The position numbers were made by a program, and so were the translations under genes. From Sclerodactyla briareus (lineage: Eukaryota; Echinodermata; Holothuroidea; Dendrochirotida; Sclerodactylidae), in the NCBI GenBank assembly GCA_026419785.1, contig JAODTK010000045.1:186001-250000 (forward strand): a DNA stretch of 64,000 nucleotides, given 5' to 3'. The notes below the pieces were generated by a model, which saw only the letters and a list, made by a program, of their open reading frames with translations, was not told the DNA's origin and ran no database searches. Below are positions 59,080-64,000 of this stretch, piece after piece. How positions within the stretch are numbered: the first letter of the stretch is position 1; each line of letters begins with the position of its first letter.

Positions 59080-59620
59080 AATGCAAGGTTCAGACTGTAT
59101 GCAACAGGTATAGTGTCAAAGGACAACATGAAAACACACCTGTTGCTGCAGACATTTTCTCAGATTCTGAGAAACCACAATGACAGACCGTAGAACTGAA
59201 GTCGTACTCGTAGGTGCGGCTTGAGCTAATCCACTGCACTGCAAGTAAGTCGATATCCAAATGGCCGACACAACGAGCACAGCGCGAGCTAGCTAGCTCG
59301 GCTCCGCGTAGTAGAGTAACACAATAGCAAAATGCTAATCTGCTACTATGGGCAGTTTAGGCATAGTTAGTGCTAGAAAACATGGTCTGTGTTTCTCAAA
59401 TTGACTGCACAAACCATTGATTGCGCAATCACTGGTACCCTGCCAAACATGGAGCACTGATCTGGGAATCCTATCGAGGTACCTAATATAATAATAGCTC
59501 CATGGTACGTTACCTCGAATAACGTTGAATAGGCCCGAGATATCGTACCAACGAGTACTTGTTGCTCAGGCTGATCTAAAAGCCCTATAAGATGTGGGGC
59601 CAAATGGCATTGAGCAATGA
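59080..59620. other. No further exon recognised upstream of the 59.0 kb exon
   Basis: A minus-strand AG/GT pair near 59172-59145 could bound a 27-base microexon (NLRKCLQQQ), but its GTGTGT donor is weak. Otherwise this is anonymous DNA with a palindromic GAGCTAGCTAGCTC at 59284-59297. Confidence 0.3.
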
Positions 59621-59621
59621 T

Positions 59622-59622
<1 letters not shown>

Positions 59623-59655
<33 letters not shown>

Positions 59656-59672
59656 GGAAGGGGGAGGGGGGG
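59623..59672. repeat. Long poly-G tract
   Basis: About 30 consecutive G followed by further G-runs. It has strong G-quadruplex potential if the length is real. It lies beside the inverted satellite remnants. Confidence 0.85.
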
Positions 59673-59804
59673 TGAAGGTGAGGTTCAAGAAGCCCGCTTT
59701 TCCGACGCCGGGTAGAAATGTCCGATACGGGAATGAATCGTCTTGCCAAGGCCGGGTATGCACCTGATCCCTACTAACACCTGAGGTCGAAGTGGTAGGC
59801 TGTT

Positions 59805-60700
59805 GTTGTTTTGGAGTCAGGTCAGAGGTCATCTGAGGTCACTATAGAATTCAAAGTCTGAAAACCTTGTAAACTGGTGAGTCCAAATGTTAGTTCAGTC
59901 AGTTGGAGAATCATTTTATTTCGGGATAGAGGTTTCCTATAGGGACTATATTAGTCGTTGGTTGAAGACAAAAGGTTTCCTAATTTTGACCGGAACAGAA
60001 TAGGAATTTTTTCGAGAAAAGAATAATATTCTGGCTATAGTTACAGCTTGTAAACACACAAACTCAACCCCATCTAGATGGGATGAAGCTCATTCTTGGT
60101 ATGATGAGTAATTGGTACATGAGTGGAAGCCCTATGGTTTTGGGCCAGGACAGAGGTCATCTGAGCTTACAGAGGGGCTAGTCTGAAAGTTGTAAAAAGG
60201 ATAATTCCAGAATGGGTTGTTCGATCAAGTTGAAATTTGATGATAGCTTTCCGTGGAGTACAAGCAGATCGGGGTAATTTTGGTCAGGATTGTTTATGTG
60301 TGAAAAAACGAATATAAAAATTTAGCTGTAAAAACACAATGAAACTCGACCCCACGACCCATCCAGAGGATCGAAGAAGCTCATATTGGTATGTGTTCCC
60401 TGATGAGAACATGAATCCGTTCGTTTGTGGTCAGGTTCGAGGCCAGGTCGAGGGTCACCTCAGGCCAAGACAGAAAAAACCTCGAAAATTCGGTGATAGC
60501 AAGTAAGTTGTGGCTTCTTATCAAGAGCAAAGAGACGCTGTGTAAGACAGTTGTGAAAGAGGTGATATTTTGCCAAATTTCAAAACTGCAAACATGATAA
60601 CTGACTACACTATAGATGAATGAAGCGCATACTCAGTATGTATGTAACCATGATGAGTACATATGCGTCATTAGTTTGGGGGGTAGGTGGGGGTCAACCG
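59805..60700 (-). repeat. Inverted, diverged copies of the 51.5-52.8 kb satellite
   Basis: GTCAGGTCAGAGGTCATCTG, AGGTCACT, AAAGTCTGAAAACCTTGTAA (59815-59875) is the reverse complement of a unit start. Further matches (GATGAAGCTCATTCTTGGTA, GACAGAGGTCATCTGAG, AAGTTGAAATTTGATGATAG) continue to about 60700 with progressive decay, about three units in all. Confidence 0.85.
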
Positions 60701-60859
60701 AGGTCGAAGTTGGGAAAATCTTGTGTGAATACGATAAATAAAGTTCGAATTTTAGGCCTGACAGTGAAGTTGACATTCAGTGTGTAGCTCAATGAAAATA
60801 GCGTCATTATTCTTGGGAAATGGGAAATTCGTCAGGATGTTCATATGTTTCCCATAATG

Positions 60860-61010
60860 GCGCTACACCAGTGCGTAGCCGGTATAAGGGGGGGGGGAAG
60901 CCGCCCCCTGACAAAGTATAGAGGGAAAATAGGGCAATCGGGGCTTAAATTTCTCTAAAACGGGGGATGAAGGAGGAGGAAGGGGAAAATGCGAGAGAAT
61001 AATGAGAAGA
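60860..61010 (-). repeat. GC-tract dispersed repeat fragment
   Basis: GTGCGTAGCCGGTATAAGGGG...CCGCCCCCTGACAAAG resembles the other G/C-tract repeat ends (7985, 31660, 57940) by composition and layout. The following purine-rich stretch parallels 8310-8460. Confidence 0.45.
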
Positions 61011-61429
61011 CAACTCCCAAAACAAACAAAACGTTGAATAATCGCGAAACTAAACTGTTGGGACCCAAATTTCTGAATAGCTTGTCAGCACAATGACACG
61101 TAGTGAACGCAAGGTCGTGAGGGGGGCCAACCCCTAAAAAAGGGTCAGCAACATATCGGACGGACCCAAGCGGGACACATATGTGCAGTGCACTCGGTTG
61201 GTATAAGGAAATCAGGAGGGTAGGGGGTATCAGTTCCGTCACCTATAGCATGTGGTGCTTTGTCCTGTGCTTATCGTTATTTCTGCCATGTACCCCGTTC
61301 TTTCCCGACGAGAGGGCTACTGCTGCTCGTGTGACGATTACCAAGGCATTTGCGGGAGGAAAATGCTGATCATGTGAGTTGAATTGCTAAGTATGAGGCA
61401 ATGAACCTATTATGACACTTGAAAGTAAT

Positions 61430-62720
61430 TATATCCCGCAACACTGTAAGAGTTCGGGGATATTATGGTTTTGGCCGTGATGGCCCGCCGTCTTCCGCCG
61501 CCGCGGCTCCGCCGCCCCGCCGCGAAACTTTAGGCGTTAGCGCTCTCATTCTTAACACTTCATCCGATTGACCCAAAATTGGTTCACCCATGTCCGTATG
61601 AGAGGAAATCTCGGAGGATAGTTCGAAAATGAGCTAGGCTATCGTATATGTGTTGCCTACTGTATTTTGCAGGTTTTTCGCAAAATTTTCAAGTTTCGTG
61701 GATTTACACGAAAACGTGGTGGTTGTGGGTAGTGTTGGAGCCGAAAAAAACTTGGCGACAATTTCAAGGTCATCCGAGGTCAAGTTTGCAGTTCTTTGGC
61801 CAGAGCCTAATTATAGAATAATGTAGTGATATTTCAAACTTCATTGAGTTCTGAACTTTGTGATAGGGCCAACTCATCAGTGCTGATGATTTCCCTAATG
61901 TGGCCGAGTCACTGGAGGTCTCTTGATGACTAATTGCCATATAGTTAGCCCATTAAGCAATTAGGCAAATTTATCAACTTTGTTGGATTCTCACGACAAC
62001 TGATGGGTTAGGACCTTCTAAAAGTCCCGATAAATGATTCAGCTGCGTTGAAATCAATGAGGTATTGGGTTTGTTTAATTACATATTGTTCGCATAATTG
62101 AATAATTAATGCCAATTATTTCTCAACTTTTGGGGATTTTGATGAAACTTCGTGAATAGGAACTACTACCAGTCCTGATGCATTATTTCAATAGCATCAA
62201 GATCACTGAGGGTAAATTTGTGCGACTAATTTGCATTATTAGTTGTCCTGATCAGTCAAAATGATGAGGTTTATACTTTTTCGCAATAATAACATTTTGT
62301 CTCGGACATGTCCTGGAATGCAATGAGCTTCTAGGAGTGGGATGGCATAACATGGAGTGTAACGATTTACATCAAAAGCGGCCATGTCATTGAAGGTCAC
62401 TCATGGGTCAAAAATGATTTTAGTACTTTTCCGGCATAAGCACTGGGTGTGTTCATAAGAATGCAAAAATGCTCCTGGAGTGGATGTTTGTATCACATGG
62501 GAGTAACAATTTTCATTAAAAAACGTCAGACATCAAAGGGTCATTCGAGGTCACGTATGGGTCAAAAAAAGTTTTTTGGATATTCATCGGAGAAAGAAGT
62601 CTGCGAGGATGGGTTCACCATTGTGATTAATGTTGACCTGCAGTGTGTGACCGCTGACCAGAATTGACCTCTGTCGGTGGCCATGTGGTTTATTAAGGTC
62701 GATCTTGAATAAATGTGCTA
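61430..62720 (+). repeat. Dispersed repeat with GGTCA modules and a GC-rich head
   Basis: A GCCGCCGCGGCTCCGCCGCC head at about 61490 is followed by modules containing CAAGGTCATCCGAGGTCAAG (61765), GAAGGTCACTCATGGGTCAA (62390) and GGTCATTCGAGGTCACG (62540). It also has AATTAGGCAAATTTATC / GCCAATTATTTCTCAAC words. No gene. Confidence 0.55.
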
Positions 62721-62837
62721 TTAAGGACGCACTTTGTCGGGGCTTGTAGGGGTGCCTCAAACAATTAACAAGTGCATTATGGAGTGACCCATTTACCGGT
62801 ACACTTGTGCTTCACAAGTCTATAAATGTCTTCTTAC

Positions 62838-63138
62838 CACGAATATTGTCCGGTTTCATGTTCACCAAATTCTTTGAATAAGAGATTGCGGGTATATACG
62901 TCGGCGGTTTACCCCATGGAGGCTTATTTATATTAACTGGAGAGGACATCAGGCGCGTATTGTGTGCCTGTCCAAAATTTCCGTCAGAGAACACAAACTC
63001 GAAGTGAAGCGGCACCCTATTGCGCGTAACACGAAAACACATCGGTTTGTTTACTATTCTATCGAGAATCTTCACCAGAGACCCCAGAAAATACCGTCTT
63101 TGCCTCCTTCGTAAAGATGGTATATCATAGGTGCAAGA
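62838..63138 (-). CDS. Possible exon encoding a basic segment
   Basis: On the minus strand a frame of about 100 codons reads YDIPSLRRRQRRYFLGSL, VKILDRIVNKPMCFRVTRN, and later INKPPWGKPPTYIPAISYS, ending MKPDNIRG at a good donor (CGTG|GTAAGA at 62838). An in-frame stop lies just upstream of the stated 5' end. The internal ATG (NKPM) could serve as start if it is a first exon. I do not recognise the protein. The matching donor and protein-like composition are the main support. Confidence 0.4.
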
Positions 63139-63480
63139 TTAGGGCAACATCTCAAGTGGGTTACCCTGTTTCAGAAAAGGTGGGAAAAAATCCAGAGATC
63201 TTTACGGAAGAGAGAAACCAACAGGATTAATTCGGAAAAGATCGATTGGGTTGAGGAATTACACCATCTCGGCCGTAAAATAGACATAACGGAGTGAACG
63301 AGGCTTATTAATGTGAAGATCGAATTAAAGGAGGCGTCCAACGGAACATATTCCAATCTTCTGATGAAAATGCGAAACCATGTCGCCCGAATCACATGGC
63401 ACTATAACAAACTATTAATTGAGGGCGAGGTCACAGGGTTAGCAAACAGGGGGTTACACACTACTTCGGTTTTGTATAGG
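63100..63480 (+). CDS. Charged plus-strand frame with one stop, unresolved
   Basis: A plus-strand frame reads HLKWVTLFQKRWEKIQRSLR, continues Lys/Arg/Glu-rich to GRKIDITE, meets one TGA near 63293, and stays open through ASNGTYSNLLMKMRNHVAR to 63489. It looks like a helical, possibly coiled-coil segment. The opposite strand is also open over 63171-63395. No family recognised and no splice sites chosen. Confidence 0.2.
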
Positions 63481-63488
63481 AGCTCATT

Positions 63489-63800
63489 TTAAGCATGTAC
63501 GGGCTTTGGTTTACCCGCCCGACAGATCCCAGTTGCGTGCGCCATGGACACTGACAATCTGACATAATGGCCATGCACACGGTTGCCGTGAGCCAGCAGG
63601 CATGGTCGATCAGGGCTCGCTAATTGTTCAAGTTCTGCACTTCTGACTGGGTTCTGCGTGGACTTCGGCTGAAAAAAGTTTGAGGCTTGATCCGTTTTGT
63701 GAAGCCAACTTGCCAGACCACAGAGAATGAATGTAGGTTTCCCGTCGACGTAAGCATTTGTATGATTGAGTGAGTGAATCGGGACATGGTCATTCATCAC
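63489..63800 (-). CDS. 103-codon open frame, possible exon
   Basis: It starts at the first base of a GTGATGAATGACC context and reads MNDHVPIHSLNHTNAYVDG, later TQNPVRSAELEQLASPDRP, with mixed composition. It lies upstream of the 62838-63138 exon on the same strand. A GTAAAC near 63515 could be a donor. No domain is recognised and chance is a real alternative. Confidence 0.25.
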   Translation of the reverse strand: MMNDHVPIHSLNHTNAYVDGKPTFILCGLASWLHKTDQASNFFQPKSTQNPVRSAELEQLASPDRPCLLAHGNRVHGHYVRLSVSMAHATGICRAGKPKPVHA

Positions 63801-64000
63801 CCCCTGAACTTGCTGATAGCCTAGGCCTGAGTTTTGTTAGACGTTACCACAATACAATCGCCCGTAGCCTTAAACTGGTTAGGCTCCGGAGAATACTTAG
63901 TAAGTATAACTCCAAGATATTGAGGTGGCAAAGGGGTGGCGATACACAGTTAGTGACAACTAACCGTTAGGTTCGAGTGGAATAAATGAATGGAATGTCC

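Overview
The window looks like nuclear DNA of a marine invertebrate. Clear protein-coding sequence is confined to retrotransposon remains and short segments bounded by GT/AG splice signals. Most of the rest is dispersed and tandem repeats rich in TGACCT-type words, long G/C homopolymers and CA, GATA and TAA microsatellites. There are no bacterial operons, rRNA or CRISPR arrays. The species cannot be named from the sequence. Recognisable reverse-transcriptase domains are broken by one-base shifts, and the two copies of a 2.2 kb duplication differ largely by indels, so unpolished long-read error probably adds to real decay. Reading frames should be treated with that in mind.

Layout. 1-12 kb holds dispersed repeats, a minus-strand LINE reverse-transcriptase fragment (about 2.9-3.6 kb), an inverted minisatellite (4.9-5.5 kb), a GATA-tailed repeat (5.6-6.9 kb), a strong hairpin (7.8 kb) and degenerate copies of a 0.3 kb repeat (9.6-10.3 kb). 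13-30 kb carries several minus-strand exon-like segments (13.3, 14.8, 15.4, 18.4, 18.5, 19.3 and 29.3 kb). They are interrupted by a second GATA-tailed repeat (19.4-20.8 kb) and by an unusual GC-rich island (22.1-26.4 kb) built around two 80-100 bp satellites. 33-39 kb has a roughly 190 bp tandem repeat and scattered repeats. 39.3-46 kb contains a nearly full-length but broken minus-strand LINE (endonuclease plus reverse transcriptase) whose 5' part lies in a 2.2 kb tandem duplication. 49-53 kb has two satellites, one of about 100 bp and one of 302-310 bp, the latter packed with TGACCT half-sites. 56.5-59 kb has two abutting DNA transposons with visible target-site duplications, the second lying 17 bp inside an intron of a minus-strand exon. 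59.8-62.7 kb is inverted or related repeat, and 62.8-63.8 kb has two further minus-strand open segments.

The best host-gene evidence is the set of minus-strand exons at 58957-59075, 29245-29346, 19292-19426, 18515-18585, 18358-18448 and 15374-15439. Several encode membrane helices. Two of them, in 5'-to-3' order on the minus strand, resemble the S3 and S5 regions of six-helix TRP/polycystin-type channels. That family assignment is a hypothesis, and whether all the exons belong to one gene is unproven.
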